From Macrococcus hajekii (GTDB taxonomy: Bacteria > Bacillota > Bacilli > Staphylococcales > Staphylococcaceae), in NCBI RefSeq assembly GCF_004359505.1, contig NZ_SCWE01000001.1, positions 124,001-188,000 of the forward strand: a stretch of DNA of 64,000 bases, in the 5' to 3' direction. The notes under the pieces are model-generated. The model saw nothing but the letters and a program-made list of their open reading frames with translations, was not told the DNA's origin and made no database searches. How positions within the stretch are numbered: position 1 is the first letter of the stretch; each line of letters begins with the position of its first letter. The translations under genes and the position numbers were made by a program. This document shows, in pieces, positions 36,791-46,683 of this stretch.

Positions 36791-38488
36791 TTGATCATTT
36801 ATCTAATCGTATTAATCATCGTACTGATATTAATTGCTGTTGGTGTGATGTTCTATCTGAGAAATCAGAAAAGGACAGCCGTTGAAAAAATAGAACAGCG
36901 CAAAGAAGAAATTAAAGCACTGCCGTTTCAGGATGAACTGGTAAAAGTGAAGAATCTCCAGCTTAAGGGTGAAGCGAAAGCGAAGTTTGAAGACTGGAAG
37001 TATACGTGGCAGAAACTGCTCAAAGAGGATATAGAGGCAAGTGAAATCCATATCAATGAAGCAGATGAAGCACTCGATCGATTTAAATTCCGTGAAAGCA
37101 GTGAACGGATTGAAGAAAGTCACTCAGTTCTGGATTCAGTCGAAAGTAAGTATCACCAGCTTGCAGGTCAGATTGATGATTATGTCAATCGCGCAAAACA
37201 AGACCGCATCAAGTATGAAGAATGCCGTACAATCTATAGGGAGGCAAAGCGTGATGTGCTGGCCAACCGCCACCAATATGGTGAGGCAGCCCGCCCGCTT
37301 GAAGAGAATATCGAACACTTCCTACCCGCACTTCAGGAGTATGAACAGTTCACTGGAGAAGGGAATTACGAATCTGCTCATTATAAAATCAATGAGGTCC
37401 ATGATCAGATGACACGACTGAAGTCAGATATGGATGAAATTCCACTCTTGATCCGTGATGTTCAGAAGGAATTACCGGGACAGTTCCAGGAGATTCGTTA
37501 TGGCTGTCGTGATCTGAAGGTAGAGGGATATAACCTGGATCACGTCAAAGTGGATAGCAATCTTCAGACATTAAAGGGGAAACTGAATCTCGTCGAACCT
37601 CTTATCGCAAGACTGCAGCTTGACTCTGCGGAGGAGATTATCGCTGAAATCACAGATACGCTGGATGAAATGCTGGAGTTAGTAGAGATTGAAGTACTCG
37701 CAAAAAATAATGTCGAGAAATCGAAGGAACTGATCACAGATGAACTGTTCTATGCGAAAGATATGAACTATACACTTCGCACAGAAATTGAATATGTAAA
37801 AGAAAACTATTATATTAATGAAGAAGACATTCAGAAAGTTCGTCAATATGATAATGAAATCCAGAGTCTGATTTCAGTCTATGATGAGATCTTGAATGAA
37901 ATGGCTAAATCTGCTGTCCGTTATTCAGAAGTAGAGGATAATCTGACCTATATTAAAGATCATGTCGGTGTCATTAATAACAATCAGGAGAAGATACAGC
38001 ATCACCTCACTTCACTGCGCGATTATGAACGTGAAGCACAATCTTCTACACTGAAAATTCAGAGTCGTAAGGAAGAGATATTCCGCAAGTTGATGGCTTC
38101 GAACTTATCAAGTATTCCTGAAAGATTCATTATTATGAAAAATGAAATTGATATTGAGACACGTGAAGCACATGCACTGTTCAATAAACGTCCGATGTAT
38201 GTTGAACATGTCAGAGATAAAGTCAGAAAAGTCATGGCAATGATGAATACATTTGAACAGGAAGTATTAACGATGCTGGATGATGCTGAACTTGCTGAAG
38301 CATTGATACAATACGGTAACCGATATCGTAAAGACTATCCGGACCTTAACAAAGAATTGAATGAAGCAGAAAGACTGTTCAGCAATAATCGCTATAAGCG
38401 TGCAGTTGAAATTGCTGAAGCCGCGATTGAACGGGTCAGCCCGGGTGCTGCCAGCCAGATTGAGAAAAGAATGAACCAGATGAATTAA
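36791..38488 (+). CDS. ezrA: Septation ring regulator EzrA, TTG start
   Basis: A 565-residue division protein: one N-terminal helix (IIYLIVLIIVLILIAVG), then four to five spectrin-like triple-helix bundles that arch over the membrane. Blocks such as YGCRDLKVEGYNLDHVKVDS, KDMNYTLRTEIEYVKENYYI and ERFIIMKNEID are nearly invariant in staphylococcal EzrA. The frame opens at 36761, but TTG 36791 has GGAGGG seven bases upstream and yields the family's length (564-565 residues), so TTG is the likely start. EzrA controls FtsZ-ring placement and recruits wall enzymes. A terminator follows. Confidence 0.95.
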   Translation: MIIYLIVLIIVLILIAVGVMFYLRNQKRTAVEKIEQRKEEIKALPFQDELVKVKNLQLKGEAKAKFEDWKYTWQKLLKEDIEASEIHINEADEALDRFKFRESSERIEESHSVLDSVESKYHQLAGQIDDYVNRAKQDRIKYEECRTIYREAKRDVLANRHQYGEAARPLEENIEHFLPALQEYEQFTGEGNYESAHYKINEVHDQMTRLKSDMDEIPLLIRDVQKELPGQFQEIRYGCRDLKVEGYNLDHVKVDSNLQTLKGKLNLVEPLIARLQLDSAEEIIAEITDTLDEMLELVEIEVLAKNNVEKSKELITDELFYAKDMNYTLRTEIEYVKENYYINEEDIQKVRQYDNEIQSLISVYDEILNEMAKSAVRYSEVEDNLTYIKDHVGVINNNQEKIQHHLTSLRDYEREAQSSTLKIQSRKEEIFRKLMASNLSSIPERFIIMKNEIDIETREAHALFNKRPMYVEHVRDKVRKVMAMMNTFEQEVLTMLDDAELAEALIQYGNRYRKDYPDLNKELNEAERLFSNNRYKRAVEIAEAAIERVSPGAASQIEKRMNQMN

Positions 38489-38492
38489 TGCG

Positions 38493-38524
38493 AAAAAAGA
38501 CTTGCATAAGTCTTTTTTCTTTTT
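38493..38524 (+). terminator. Terminator after ezrA
   Basis: An 11-bp stem AAAAAAGACTT/AAGTCTTTTTT with a 4-base loop and further T. Confidence 0.88.
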
Positions 38525-38546
38525 TATGACATAGAGAGGTGACAAG

Positions 38547-39683
38547 ATGATTTATTTTGATAATAGTGCAACAACAAAGCCGGATAAAGAAGTGCTTGAA
38601 ACATTTGCCAAGGTGAACGAAAATTTTTATTTTAATCCCGCCAGTCCTCATGCTAAAGGTCTTGAAACAGAGAAATTGCTGACATCAGCCCGTGAACAAA
38701 TTAAAAATTTACTGAAGCTTGAACAGCAATCCATCATTTTTACAAGTGGTGCCACTGAATCCAATAATCTTCTTCTGACAGGGATGGCACGTGCAAAAAA
38801 ACAGTTTGGCCATACTATTATTACAACTAAACTGGAACATCCTTCTGTACTCGAAACTGTTCGTGCGCTGGAGGATGAAGGTTTTATCATTAAATATATG
38901 CGCTTTAAGGAAGATGGGACACTCGATCTGGAGCATTTCAGCTCTATGCTGACGTCAGATGTCATACTGGTTGCGATGATGCATGTTAATAATGTCATGG
39001 GTGCTATACTACCGGTCGCAGAGGTGGCAGAGCTGATTAAAGGTTATCCTAAGATTCATTTTCATGTGGATTGTGTACAATCATTTGGTAAGGTGCCTCT
39101 TCACCTGGAAGGGGTTCATAGTTTCTGTCTCAGTGGTCATAAATTTAATGGATTGAAGGGACAAGGGCTGCTGGTCTTCAGTCAGTTGAAGACGATTACG
39201 CATACAGTGTTCGGTGGCGGACAGGAATTCGGCTTTAGAAGCGGCACTGTGAATGTGGCCTCTAATGTCGCACTCAGTCGTGCAATCAGACTTACGCTTG
39301 AAGATTATGAAATGCAGCGTGCACGTCTCTATCAGATGAAAGAGGAGATTGAACGATACGTGAAGCAGTTTCCGGGTATTCGTCTGAACTCTCAGCACAA
39401 TGGTGCGCCGCATATTGTTAATCTATCGTTTGTCGGCGTCAAAGGAGAGGTTATTGTCAATGCTTTCTCCCGGCGTGATATCATGGTATCAACGACAAGT
39501 GCCTGTTCATCAAAACGTGCAAAACTAAATGAGACATTGACAGCACTGCATGTACCAGATCAGGCGATTACTGGCAGTATTAGAATCTCACTATCAAAAA
39601 ATAACACAGCAGAAGAAGTACATCGTTTCAACGAAGTGTTCAGAGAGATATATCAGGAAGTAGAGGAGTTACTGGAAAAATGA
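38547..39683 (+). CDS. nifS: NifS-type cysteine desulfurase for tRNA thiolation
   Basis: A 378-residue PLP enzyme that moves sulfur from cysteine to ThiI. It has the start [18 protein letters not shown], the PLP lysine in [14 protein letters not shown], the [16 protein letters not shown] block and the persulfide cysteine in [13 protein letters not shown] (about residue 327). The pairing with thiI, overlapping by four bases, is that of Bacillus nifZ-thiI and its staphylococcal counterpart, pointing to 4-thiouridine (and perhaps thiazole) synthesis rather than general Fe-S assembly. AGAGGTGA precedes ATG 38547. Confidence 0.92.
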   Translation: MIYFDNSATTKPDKEVLETFAKVNENFYFNPASPHAKGLETEKLLTSAREQIKNLLKLEQQSIIFTSGATESNNLLLTGMARAKKQFGHTIITTKLEHPSVLETVRALEDEGFIIKYMRFKEDGTLDLEHFSSMLTSDVILVAMMHVNNVMGAILPVAEVAELIKGYPKIHFHVDCVQSFGKVPLHLEGVHSFCLSGHKFNGLKGQGLLVFSQLKTITHTVFGGGQEFGFRSGTVNVASNVALSRAIRLTLEDYEMQRARLYQMKEEIERYVKQFPGIRLNSQHNGAPHIVNLSFVGVKGEVIVNAFSRRDIMVSTTSACSSKRAKLNETLTALHVPDQAITGSIRISLSKNNTAEEVHRFNEVFREIYQEVEELLEK

Positions 39684-40885
39684 GATATGACCAATTATTA
39701 GTTAGATACGGTGAGTTAACACTGAAGAGTGGCAATCGTAATACATTTATCAATCAGTTAAAAGGAAATGTGAAGCATGCACTTATACCGCTTACAGGTT
39801 ATGAAGTACATGCTAATCGTGATCGTATGTACATCCATCTTGATGAACAGATTGATGTGGAAGAAGTCATCAGACGTGTATCAAAAGTATTCGGCGTACA
39901 TTCTGTAAGTCCGGTCATGCGAGTGGACAAAGAACTGGAAACAGTAAAAGAAGCCGCTATTAAAGTAGCCGCTGATATAGATGAAGAAGGCAAGACATTT
40001 AAAATAGATGTAAAACGATCAGATAAGAGCTATCCAATGGAAACATTTGAGCTACAGCAGGTTTTAGGTGGTGCGGTGCTCAGTCAGGCTGAACATCTGA
40101 CCGTTAATGTAAAGCAACCTGACTACAAGCTGCAAGTTGAAATCAGAAGAGATGCTGCCTACCTTTACTCACGCGTTATCAAAGGTGCAGGCGGCTTGCC
40201 AGTCGGTACTGGGGGTAAAACACTGCTGATGCTTTCTGGTGGTATTGATTCTCCTGTTGCCGGTATAGAAGTGATGCGCAGAGGCGTGACGATTGAAGCG
40301 ATTCATTTTCACTCTCCGCCATTTACAAGTGATGAAGCAAAACAAAAAGTAATTGACCTGACACACATCATGGCAGAGACTGCCGGAGAAATTAAACTGC
40401 ACCTTGTACCGTTCACTGAAATTCAGAAGACGATTCATAAGGTAGTTCCTGAAAATATGACGATGACTTCAACACGCCGATTAATGCTTAGAATCGCAGA
40501 GCAGCTGGCTGAGCGTATTGGTGCGCAGGCAATTGTAAACGGTGAAAACCTGGGACAAGTGGCTAGTCAGACACTCGGCAGCATGCATGCGATTAATGCC
40601 GTGACATCCATGCCGATCCTTCGTCCGCTTCTCACTCTGGATAAGGATGATATCATTCTGAAAGCAAAAGAAATCGGGACGTTTGAAACGTCTATTAAGC
40701 CATTTGAAGATTGCTGTACTATTTTCACACCGAAGAATCCGAAGACGAATCCAAAGCTTGAAAAAGTTGAAAAATTCGAAAGTAAATTTAATTTTGATGC
40801 ACTGATTGAAGAAGTCATTGAACATACTGAAGTGATGACCATCTCAAAAGTACGTGAGACAGCAGATTTCAGTGATCTATTATAA
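39680..40885 (+). CDS. thiI: tRNA 4-thiouridine synthetase ThiI
   Basis: A 401-residue protein with an N-terminal ferredoxin-like/THUMP region (about residues 1-165) and a PP-loop adenylating domain with [13 protein letters not shown] near residue 183. It lacks the C-terminal rhodanese domain of the longer E. coli enzyme, as in Bacillus and staphylococci. It activates U8 of tRNA and inserts sulfur supplied by the upstream desulfurase, whose gene overlaps it by four bases. The C-terminal [19 protein letters not shown] is typical. Confidence 0.95.
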   Translation: MRYDQLLVRYGELTLKSGNRNTFINQLKGNVKHALIPLTGYEVHANRDRMYIHLDEQIDVEEVIRRVSKVFGVHSVSPVMRVDKELETVKEAAIKVAADIDEEGKTFKIDVKRSDKSYPMETFELQQVLGGAVLSQAEHLTVNVKQPDYKLQVEIRRDAAYLYSRVIKGAGGLPVGTGGKTLLMLSGGIDSPVAGIEVMRRGVTIEAIHFHSPPFTSDEAKQKVIDLTHIMAETAGEIKLHLVPFTEIQKTIHKVVPENMTMTSTRRLMLRIAEQLAERIGAQAIVNGENLGQVASQTLGSMHAINAVTSMPILRPLLTLDKDDIILKAKEIGTFETSIKPFEDCCTIFTPKNPKTNPKLEKVEKFESKFNFDALIEEVIEHTEVMTISKVRETADFSDLL

Positions 40886-40886
40886 T

Positions 40887-40919
40887 AAGTGAAGTGGAGC
40901 AGCTCCGCTTCACTTTTTT
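40887..40919 (+). terminator. Terminator after thiI
   Basis: A stem AAGTGAAGTGGAGC pairs with GCTCCGCTTCACTT (one G-T pair, very short loop) and is followed by T. Confidence 0.85.
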
Positions 40920-40939
40920 GTTATAGCGCTGAAATGCAA

Positions 40940-40969
40940 TAGACAGTGCCCTGTTCTTTCACTATAGTG
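40940..40969 (+). promoter_or_regulatory. tauE-like gene promoter with palindrome over the -10
   Basis: The -35 TAGACA (40940-40945) and -10 TATAGT (40963-40968) are 17 bases apart. The -10 lies within a perfect palindrome CACTATAGTG (40960-40969), extended imperfectly to 16 bp. Confidence 0.6.
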
Positions 40970-40988
40970 GAATAAAGGGGGTCATTTC

Positions 40989-41756
40989 TTGGATATTCAA
41001 ATGCTAATAATGATTGTTTTTTTCGGATTTTTAGCTGCATTTATTGATGCAGTAGTAGGAGGGGGTGGTCTGATTTCGACACCTGCATTACTTGCAACAG
41101 GTATGCCGCCTGCCATTGCACTAGGGACAAATAAGCTGGCGAGTTCATTCGGTTCACTGACTTCAATGATATCATTCATTCGTTCCGGCAAGGTAGACTT
41201 CAATGTAGTCGGTAAACTTTTCCCGCTTTCATTTATCGCTTCTATTCTAGGCGCATTAACAGCGACAGTGTTGCCACCAGCATTGCTTAAACCTATTATC
41301 ATTATCATGTTATCAGTCGTTCTGATTTATACACTCATAAAAAAGGACTGGGGGACAATTACGACCTACAAAAAATTATCACCTGTCAGAATGTTTTTCT
41401 TTTGTCTCATTCTTGTATTGATAGGGTTTTATGATGGATTTATAGGGGGAGGTACAGGCAGCTTTCTATTATTTGCGCTCCTATTCGTCGGCTTTGATTT
41501 TTTAAGAGCTGCCGGCAATGCTAAATTTCTTAACTTCGCTTCTAATGTGGGGGCCTTACTGCTCTTTATGTACATGGGAAAAGTGGATTATATGGTCGGC
41601 CTTGTGATGGGTGCTGCCATGATATTAGGAAGTTATGCAGGCAGTCAGTTTGCCCTTAAAAAAGGTGTTTCATACGTAAAACTGTTATTTGTCACGGTCA
41701 CTATATTATTGATCGGTAAAAATGCCTATGATTATATCGTCACTCATTTGATGTAA
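40989..41756 (+). CDS. TauE/SafE-family anion exporter, TTG start
   Basis: A 255-residue membrane protein with about eight helices. Two related halves carry the glycine motifs AFIDAVVGGGGLISTPALL and GFYDGFIGGGTGSFLL, the internal duplication of the TauE/SafE family. These carriers move sulfite, sulfoacetate or other organic anions; the substrate here is unknown. The start is TTG 40989 with GGGGGT six bases upstream. It is a single gene with its own promoter. Confidence 0.85.
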   Translation: MDIQMLIMIVFFGFLAAFIDAVVGGGGLISTPALLATGMPPAIALGTNKLASSFGSLTSMISFIRSGKVDFNVVGKLFPLSFIASILGALTATVLPPALLKPIIIIMLSVVLIYTLIKKDWGTITTYKKLSPVRMFFFCLILVLIGFYDGFIGGGTGSFLLFALLFVGFDFLRAAGNAKFLNFASNVGALLLFMYMGKVDYMVGLVMGAAMILGSYAGSQFALKKGVSYVKLLFVTVTILLIGKNAYDYIVTHLM

Positions 41757-41834
41757 ATCATAGTTATCAGTCTTCATTCATGATTATTTCTGGTATATTA
41801 TAAGAGAATACTAAATGTTGGAAAGGGAGATATG

Positions 41835-42839
41835 ATGAATAAACGGATTATCGCTTTATTGGTTGCAGCTTCACTGCTTATTTTATCAGTGGCTACTTCA
41901 TTATTTACGACAGATTTTACTGACAGCTTTACAAAAGAGCTGGAAGGACAGCTTGATACAGGCACACTCGATGAAAAATCAATCGAAGGTACTGATATGT
42001 CGAATCGAATTGCACGCGTTGAAGTGGACGGTGTTATTCAGGATACGGGGAGTCCGTCTGTATTTGCACAGGAAACTTATAATCATGAGAGCATGATGCA
42101 GCAGCTTGAGCAGATTAAAGAGGACAAATCAATTAAAGGTGTCTTAATGGTTGTTAACTCTCCAGGCGGTGGTGTCTATGAGAGTGCAGAAATCTACGAT
42201 AAAATTAATGAGATTAAAAAATCCGGTAAAAAAGTCTATGTCACTATGAAAAACATGGCAGCATCAGGTGGTTATTATATTTCAGCGCCTGCAGATAAAA
42301 TCTTTGCCTCAAGAGAGACATTGACAGGTTCACTCGGTGTCATTATGCAATCAATGAACTACAAAGAGCTTGCTGATAAATATGGTGTTAAATTCAATAC
42401 AATTAAAAGCGGGGCACATAAAGACATTATGAGTCCGACAAAAGAAATGGATGCTGAGGAAAGAAAAATTCTGCAGTCACTGGTCGATGAAAGTTACGAT
42501 CAATTTGTCAAAGTTATTTCTGATGGCCGTCATATATCACAGCAAGAAGTCAAAAAACTTGCAGATGGTCGTGTTTATTCAGGCCTGCAGGCTCAGAAAA
42601 ATGGGCTTGTCGATGAAATCGGATTAGAAGAAGATGCTTTAAAAGCATTGAAAAAAGATATTAAATCAAATGATGCAGAAGTGATTGAATTTGCACCAAC
42701 TGATTCAATTTTTGGTGAAAATCCTTTTGCAGCACAATCATTCGTTAAGAAGATGATGGGTAATGACGATCTTGCAGCAATCAAGGAACTGATGTCTAAA
42801 CGTCAAGGTACGACACCCATGTATCTTTACGGAGAGTAG
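41835..42839 (+). CDS. sppA: Signal peptide peptidase SppA
   Basis: A 334-residue membrane-anchored S49 protease that clears cleaved signal peptides. One N-terminal helix (about residues 4-24) is followed by the catalytic domain with Ser144 (NMAASGGYYIS) and Lys196 (SGAHKDIMSP). The 52-residue spacing equals that of the Bacillus dyad (Ser147, Lys199). This is the short Gram-positive form. The in-frame ATG at 41832 is only two bases from GGGAG, so ATG 41835 is chosen. It is followed after eight bases by an RDD gene, as in Bacillus (sppA-yteJ). Confidence 0.93.
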   Translation: MNKRIIALLVAASLLILSVATSLFTTDFTDSFTKELEGQLDTGTLDEKSIEGTDMSNRIARVEVDGVIQDTGSPSVFAQETYNHESMMQQLEQIKEDKSIKGVLMVVNSPGGGVYESAEIYDKINEIKKSGKKVYVTMKNMAASGGYYISAPADKIFASRETLTGSLGVIMQSMNYKELADKYGVKFNTIKSGAHKDIMSPTKEMDAEERKILQSLVDESYDQFVKVISDGRHISQQEVKKLADGRVYSGLQAQKNGLVDEIGLEEDALKALKKDIKSNDAEVIEFAPTDSIFGENPFAAQSFVKKMMGNDDLAAIKELMSKRQGTTPMYLYGE

Positions 42840-42847
42840 GTGCTATG

Positions 42848-43390
42848 ATGAATGAAAAGGTAATCTACCCCTCTTCGTCAGTTGAAGGTTATGAAAGAGA
42901 TATCGTCAACAGCACACATGCGGGTTTTGGTGTCCGTCTGGTTGCTTACTTAGTGGACGGTATCGTAATCGGCAGTCTTAAAGGCATTATTCTTAATCCA
43001 CTGGCTAAGCTATCTGACTGGGATCTTAGTGCCTACTATCTGGCGCCCATTTTCAGTATCGCTAACATTACTACTGCACTGATTTACTTTTTGTACTTCA
43101 TTATGATGACTTGGTTTTTCCGTGCCACACTCGGTAAAATGCTGATGGGTCTAAAAGTCGTTTCGACAAGTGGCAGACATCTGACATTTTTACAGGTCTT
43201 TACACGTGAATGGCCGGGGCGATATATTAGTGGATTTTTAGGAAACCTGTTATACCTTGTTGTTCTCTTTAACCCGGCAAAACAAGGTATACATGATATG
43301 CTCAGTGATACAGTGGTCATTCATGAACGTCAGGAACGACTGCGTGACCGTCTGACAGCTCCAGTGATGAAACAAAATAGTTCGTTTTAA
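42848..43390 (+). CDS. RDD-family membrane protein (YteJ-like)
   Basis: A 180-residue membrane protein with three helices. The RDD signature is partly seen as GFGVRLVAYLVDGIVIGSL near residue 20 and TLGKMLMGLKVVSTSGRHL near 97. GKQGIHDMLSDTVVI-like sequence near the end matches the family. The Bacillus counterpart YteJ/SppI inhibits SppA; the shared operon supports, but does not prove, the same role. ATG 42845 is also possible; the downstream ATG 42848 sits better from AGGTG. Confidence 0.85.
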   Translation: MNEKVIYPSSSVEGYERDIVNSTHAGFGVRLVAYLVDGIVIGSLKGIILNPLAKLSDWDLSAYYLAPIFSIANITTALIYFLYFIMMTWFFRATLGKMLMGLKVVSTSGRHLTFLQVFTREWPGRYISGFLGNLLYLVVLFNPAKQGIHDMLSDTVVIHERQERLRDRLTAPVMKQNSSF

Positions 43391-43441
43391 AGCTGATTCA
43401 TGATAAATTAGAGAAGAACTAAACATGAGGAGGAATTTTCA

Positions 43442-43939
43442 ATGACACAAGTTACATTTAAGAATTCACCTGTCACTTTACTTGGTGAACAAGTTAAAGA
43501 AGGCACAGTTGCACCAGATTTTTCAGTACTGGCAAATGATTTAAGTGTTCGCACATTAGCTGATTTTGAAGGTAAGAAGAAATTAATCAGTGTAGTACCT
43601 TCTGTTGATACTGGCGTTTGCAGCCAGCAGACACGTCGCTTTAATGAACAGGCATCAGATGTTGAAAATGCAGTAGTAATTACAATTTCATGTGACCTGC
43701 CGTTCGCACAAGCTAAATGGTGTGCAGCTAATGGACTGGAAAACGTTGTGACATTAAGTGACCATAAAGACTTATCATTCGGTACAAGCTACGGTGTTGT
43801 AATGGAAGAATTGAGATTGCTCGCTCGTTCAGTATTCGTTCTGGATGATAGTAATAAAGTAGTCTATACGGAAATCGTGTCTGAAGGGACAGATCATCCG
43901 GATTATGATAAAGCTGTAGAAGCTTTAAAATCAATTTAA
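43442..43939 (+). CDS. tpx: Thiol peroxidase Tpx
   Basis: A 165-residue atypical 2-Cys peroxiredoxin. The peroxidatic Cys60 lies in [16 protein letters not shown] and the resolving Cys94 in [10 protein letters not shown], matching the E. coli 61/95 pair. It reduces lipid and alkyl hydroperoxides with thioredoxin. GAGGAGGAATTTTCA precedes ATG 43442. Codon use is biased as in a well-expressed gene. A terminator follows, with the ytxK ribosome site right after it. Confidence 0.96.
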   Translation: MTQVTFKNSPVTLLGEQVKEGTVAPDFSVLANDLSVRTLADFEGKKKLISVVPSVDTGVCSQQTRRFNEQASDVENAVVITISCDLPFAQAKWCAANGLENVVTLSDHKDLSFGTSYGVVMEELRLLARSVFVLDDSNKVVYTEIVSEGTDHPDYDKAVEALKSI

Positions 43940-43946
43940 CAAACTG

Positions 43947-43971
43947 ACTGCCCTTTTAAGGGGCAGTTTTT
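43947..43971 (+). terminator. Terminator after tpx
   Basis: ACTGCCC/GGGCAGT stem (extended by weak pairs) is followed by five T. It ends about 17 bases before the ytxK start codon. Confidence 0.8.
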
Positions 43972-43988
43972 ATTTGAAAGGAAACTGT

Positions 43989-44924
43989 ATGGAAACGATG
44001 ATTGAAACATTATTTAAAACTATAGATGAAAAGGCAAAAATATTGCAGCAGGAGAATGGACACAGTTTTATAGAGAACCTAGGTCTCAGTCTTGAAGACA
44101 TTTATATGAATCAGCGTGATTTACTTGAGAGAAGCACACTGACAGACAGAAGAAAAGCATTTCAGTTTGCTTATCTCAGTATGCTGAAAGAAGAAATGAT
44201 TCAGCCGAATCATCAGATTACACCTGATAGTATCGGCTATTTTGTCAGCTATATGCTAAAGGCCTTTACAGCAGAGCAGGAAGAGATAACCATTCTGGAT
44301 ATTGCAAGTGGGACAGGGCATCTCACTGCAACGATTAATGAACAGAATCCTGAGAAGGCATTCCACCATCAGCTGGTAGAAGTGGATCCTGTACTCGCAC
44401 GTGTCAGCGTACATCTCGCTAATTTTCTGGAAGTTCCTTTTGATATTTTCCCGCAAGATGCTCTTATGCCGCTTGCGATGGAAAAAGTGGATGCTGTTGT
44501 GGGCGACTTACCAGTAGGTTATTATCCTGTGGATGAACGCAGCCGTGAAATGAAGCTCGGCTTTAAAGAGGGTCATAGTTTTTCACATCATTTGATGATT
44601 GAACAGAGCATTGATATTCTAAAAGCAGGTGGATTCGCATTTCTTGTTGTACCGAGTCAATTGTTTGAACAGGAAGTAGGACAGCTTCAGCAATTCATTG
44701 CTACAGAGACGTATATGCAGGCCTTTCTGAATCTGCCGAAAAATCTATTCAAAACAGAATCCGCGCAGAAATCAATTTTAATTCTGCAGAAAAAACCAGA
44801 GGAGAAAGTGACGCCAGTAGAAGTACTCCTTGCTAATATACCGGACTTCAAAGACAGTAGCGCAATGAAGAAATTCCTCGATGACTTCAATGAATGGTTT
44901 GAAATAAACAGAAAAAATAAATAA
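43989..44924 (+). CDS. ytxK: YtxK-like class I SAM-dependent methyltransferase
   Basis: A 311-residue protein with a helical N-terminal extension and a Rossmann methyltransferase domain. ILDIASGTGHLTATI (about residue 103) is motif I, and VVGDLPVGYYPVDE (about 172) takes the place of the NPPY catalytic motif of N6-adenine DNA methylases. It matches Bacillus YtxK, which also precedes ackA. The target is unknown; a restriction role is unlikely since no nuclease or specificity gene is present. The frame opens at 43974, but GAAAGGAAA before ATG 43989 is the better start. Confidence 0.88.
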   Translation: METMIETLFKTIDEKAKILQQENGHSFIENLGLSLEDIYMNQRDLLERSTLTDRRKAFQFAYLSMLKEEMIQPNHQITPDSIGYFVSYMLKAFTAEQEEITILDIASGTGHLTATINEQNPEKAFHHQLVEVDPVLARVSVHLANFLEVPFDIFPQDALMPLAMEKVDAVVGDLPVGYYPVDERSREMKLGFKEGHSFSHHLMIEQSIDILKAGGFAFLVVPSQLFEQEVGQLQQFIATETYMQAFLNLPKNLFKTESAQKSILILQKKPEEKVTPVEVLLANIPDFKDSSAMKKFLDDFNEWFEINRKNK

Positions 44925-44996
44925 CTGTTATAATCATTGATTAATTGCTGTAATAATGGTTAAATAACTATGTATAACATACCTAGGAGGATACTT

Positions 44997-46199
44997 ATGA
45001 AAAAGATTATGGCGATTAATGCCGGAAGCTCTTCTTTGAAATTTCAGCTGTTTGAAATGCCAGAAGAAAAAGTTTTAACTAAAGGTTTAGTAGAAAGAAT
45101 CGGAATGAAAGATTCTATCTTCACTATTTCAGTGAACGGCGAAAAAGTGACACAAACTTTAGACATTAAAGATCACGAACAAGCGGTTAACATGATGCTT
45201 GATGAAATGAAAAAACATGGCATCATCAACGATATCAATGACCTTGATGGAACAGGTCACCGTGTTGTACAAGGTGGGGACTTATTCCCGACATCAGCAC
45301 TTGTAACTGATGAAGTTGAAAAACAGATCGAAGAATTAATCGAACTTGCGCCACTTCATAATGGTCCAAACTTAATGGGTATTCAAGCATTCCGTAAAAT
45401 GTTACCGAATATCCCACACGTTGCTGTATTCGATACTTCTTTCCATTCAACTATGCCTGAATCAGCATTCCTTTACAGCACACCTTATGAATACTATACA
45501 GATTACGGTATCCGTAAATACGGTGCGCACGGTACAAGCCATAAGTACGTATCACAACGTGCTGCTGAATTAATGGAACGTCCAGCTGAAGAACTTAAAA
45601 TCATCACATGCCATATCGGTAACGGTGCTTCAATCACAGCTGTTGACGGTGGAAAATCTGTTGATACATCAATGGGCTTCACACCACTTGCAGGTGTAAC
45701 AATGGGTACACGTACAGGTGACATTGATGCAGCGGTTATTCCATTCGCAATGGAGAAAACAGGTAAATCTGCTGAAGAAATCGTGATGAACGTCTTCAAT
45801 AAACAATCAGGTATTTTAGGTATCACTGGTCTTTCAAGTGACCTTCGTGATGTTGAAGAAGCAGCTGAAGCAGGTAACGAACGCGCTCAACTTGCACTTG
45901 ATATTTATGTGGACCGTATCCAGAAATATATCGGTCAATATACAGCAGTCCTTAAAGGATTAGATGCAATCGTCTTCACTGCAGGTGTAGGTGAGAACTC
46001 TGATGTTACACGTGCTCAAGTACTTGATAACTTCAAATACTTAGGTGTTGAATATGATCCATCATTAAACGACGGATTACGTGGTAAAGAAGCATTTATC
46101 AACACTGAGGACTCTAAAGTAAAAGTTATCGTTATTCCAACTGAAGAAGAAGTCATGATCGCTCGTGACACAATGGAATTCGGTAATATCGAAGCATAA
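44997..46199 (+). CDS. ackA: Acetate kinase
   Basis: A 400-residue ASKHA-fold kinase that makes ATP and acetate from acetyl phosphate in overflow metabolism. It has the start [18 protein letters not shown], the HNGPNLMGI block, [11 protein letters not shown] (catalytic Asp) and [18 protein letters not shown] six to seven bases before ATG 44997 sets the start; the frame is open further upstream. It has its own strong terminator. I looked for the activating cre known upstream of Bacillus ackA and found none between 44925 and 44996. Confidence 0.97.
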   Translation: MKKIMAINAGSSSLKFQLFEMPEEKVLTKGLVERIGMKDSIFTISVNGEKVTQTLDIKDHEQAVNMMLDEMKKHGIINDINDLDGTGHRVVQGGDLFPTSALVTDEVEKQIEELIELAPLHNGPNLMGIQAFRKMLPNIPHVAVFDTSFHSTMPESAFLYSTPYEYYTDYGIRKYGAHGTSHKYVSQRAAELMERPAEELKIITCHIGNGASITAVDGGKSVDTSMGFTPLAGVTMGTRTGDIDAAVIPFAMEKTGKSAEEIVMNVFNKQSGILGITGLSSDLRDVEEAAEAGNERAQLALDIYVDRIQKYIGQYTAVLKGLDAIVFTAGVGENSDVTRAQVLDNFKYLGVEYDPSLNDGLRGKEAFINTEDSKVKVIVIPTEEEVMIARDTMEFGNIEA

Positions 46200-46215
46200 T
46201 AACTATATTTATTTC

Positions 46216-46259
46216 AGACACAACTTTTTGAATTTATTCATAAGGTTGTGTCTTTTTTT
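46216..46259 (+). terminator. Terminator of ackA
   Basis: A 12-bp stem AGACACAACTTT/AAGGTTGTGTCT (one G-T pair, 16-18-base loop) with seven or more T. Confidence 0.88.
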
Positions 46260-46291
46260 ATGGAAACTTAACTTGTGTAAATGAAGACAAA

Positions 46292-46320
46292 ATAAAAAGC
46301 TGATCCACATGGACCAGCTT
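46292..46320 (-). terminator. Terminator of the two small minus-strand ORFs
   Basis: On the minus strand AAGCTGGTCCA/TGGATCAGCTT (11 bp, one mismatch pair) is followed by TTTTTATTTTG. It starts at the stop codon of the 27-residue ORF, which supports that ORF being expressed. Confidence 0.85.
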
Positions 46321-46402
46321 ACTTTTTATTAGAGTTTTTAAAATAGAGAAGTGTCATCGTAATTGAATAAATGAACAGAAAGAGAGTGATAAGCATTTGC
46401 AT
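46319..46402 (-). CDS. 27-residue single-helix membrane peptide
   Basis: A very short ORF: MQMLITLFLFIYSITMTLLY is almost entirely hydrophobic and is followed by a basic tail (FKNSNKK). The layout is that of a small transmembrane protein. AAGGAG lies seven bases before ATG 46402. It follows the 57-residue ORF with a 13-base gap, and a terminator begins at its stop. Its function is unknown. A type I toxin is possible from size and shape, but no antisense RNA was identified. Confidence 0.55.
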   Translation of the reverse strand: MQMLITLFLFIYSITMTLLYFKNSNKK

Positions 46403-46415
46403 AGATTAATCTCCT

Positions 46416-46589
46416 TTAGTTATTTTTTTTAATGGTGCCATTATTTTCTTTAATTAATTTTTCCAGCACTTTATCAGCTCGTCCTACAAAGGCTAATTTT
46501 TCAGGGAAATCTAATTCAATCGTGATTCTGTCACCTGCTTTAACTGTTTCATTTGAATCGGAATAATTGAATTCTTTTTCAAACGTCAT
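46416..46589 (-). CDS. 57-residue small protein of unknown function
   Basis: A short soluble ORF: it starts MTFEKEFNYSDSNETVKAGD, continues through RITIELDFPEKLAFV and ends IKENNGTIKKNN. GGGAGGGAA lies about six bases before ATG 46589. It heads a two-ORF unit with the 27-residue membrane peptide and shares its terminator. I do not recognise the family. The spacer 46200-46683 otherwise holds only the ackA terminator and a presumed promoter for this unit. Confidence 0.6.
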   Translation of the reverse strand: MTFEKEFNYSDSNETVKAGDRITIELDFPEKLAFVGRADKVLEKLIKENNGTIKKNN

Positions 46590-46683
46590 GAGTTCCCTCC
46601 CATTATCTTATTTAACTTAATATTACCATAAATAGAAGCTGAACCCTGTTATGCTGTTTTTTCGTTCCAGACCTTAAACTTTA

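Noticed and set aside
43989-44924. YtxK as part of a restriction-modification or defence system
   Set aside because: The catalytic motif is DLPVGYYP, the gene is the conserved ackA neighbour, and no nuclease, specificity or defence gene is nearby.
44925-44996. Activating cre upstream of ackA
   Set aside because: Expected from Bacillus, but no sequence with the required CG core is present in this spacer.
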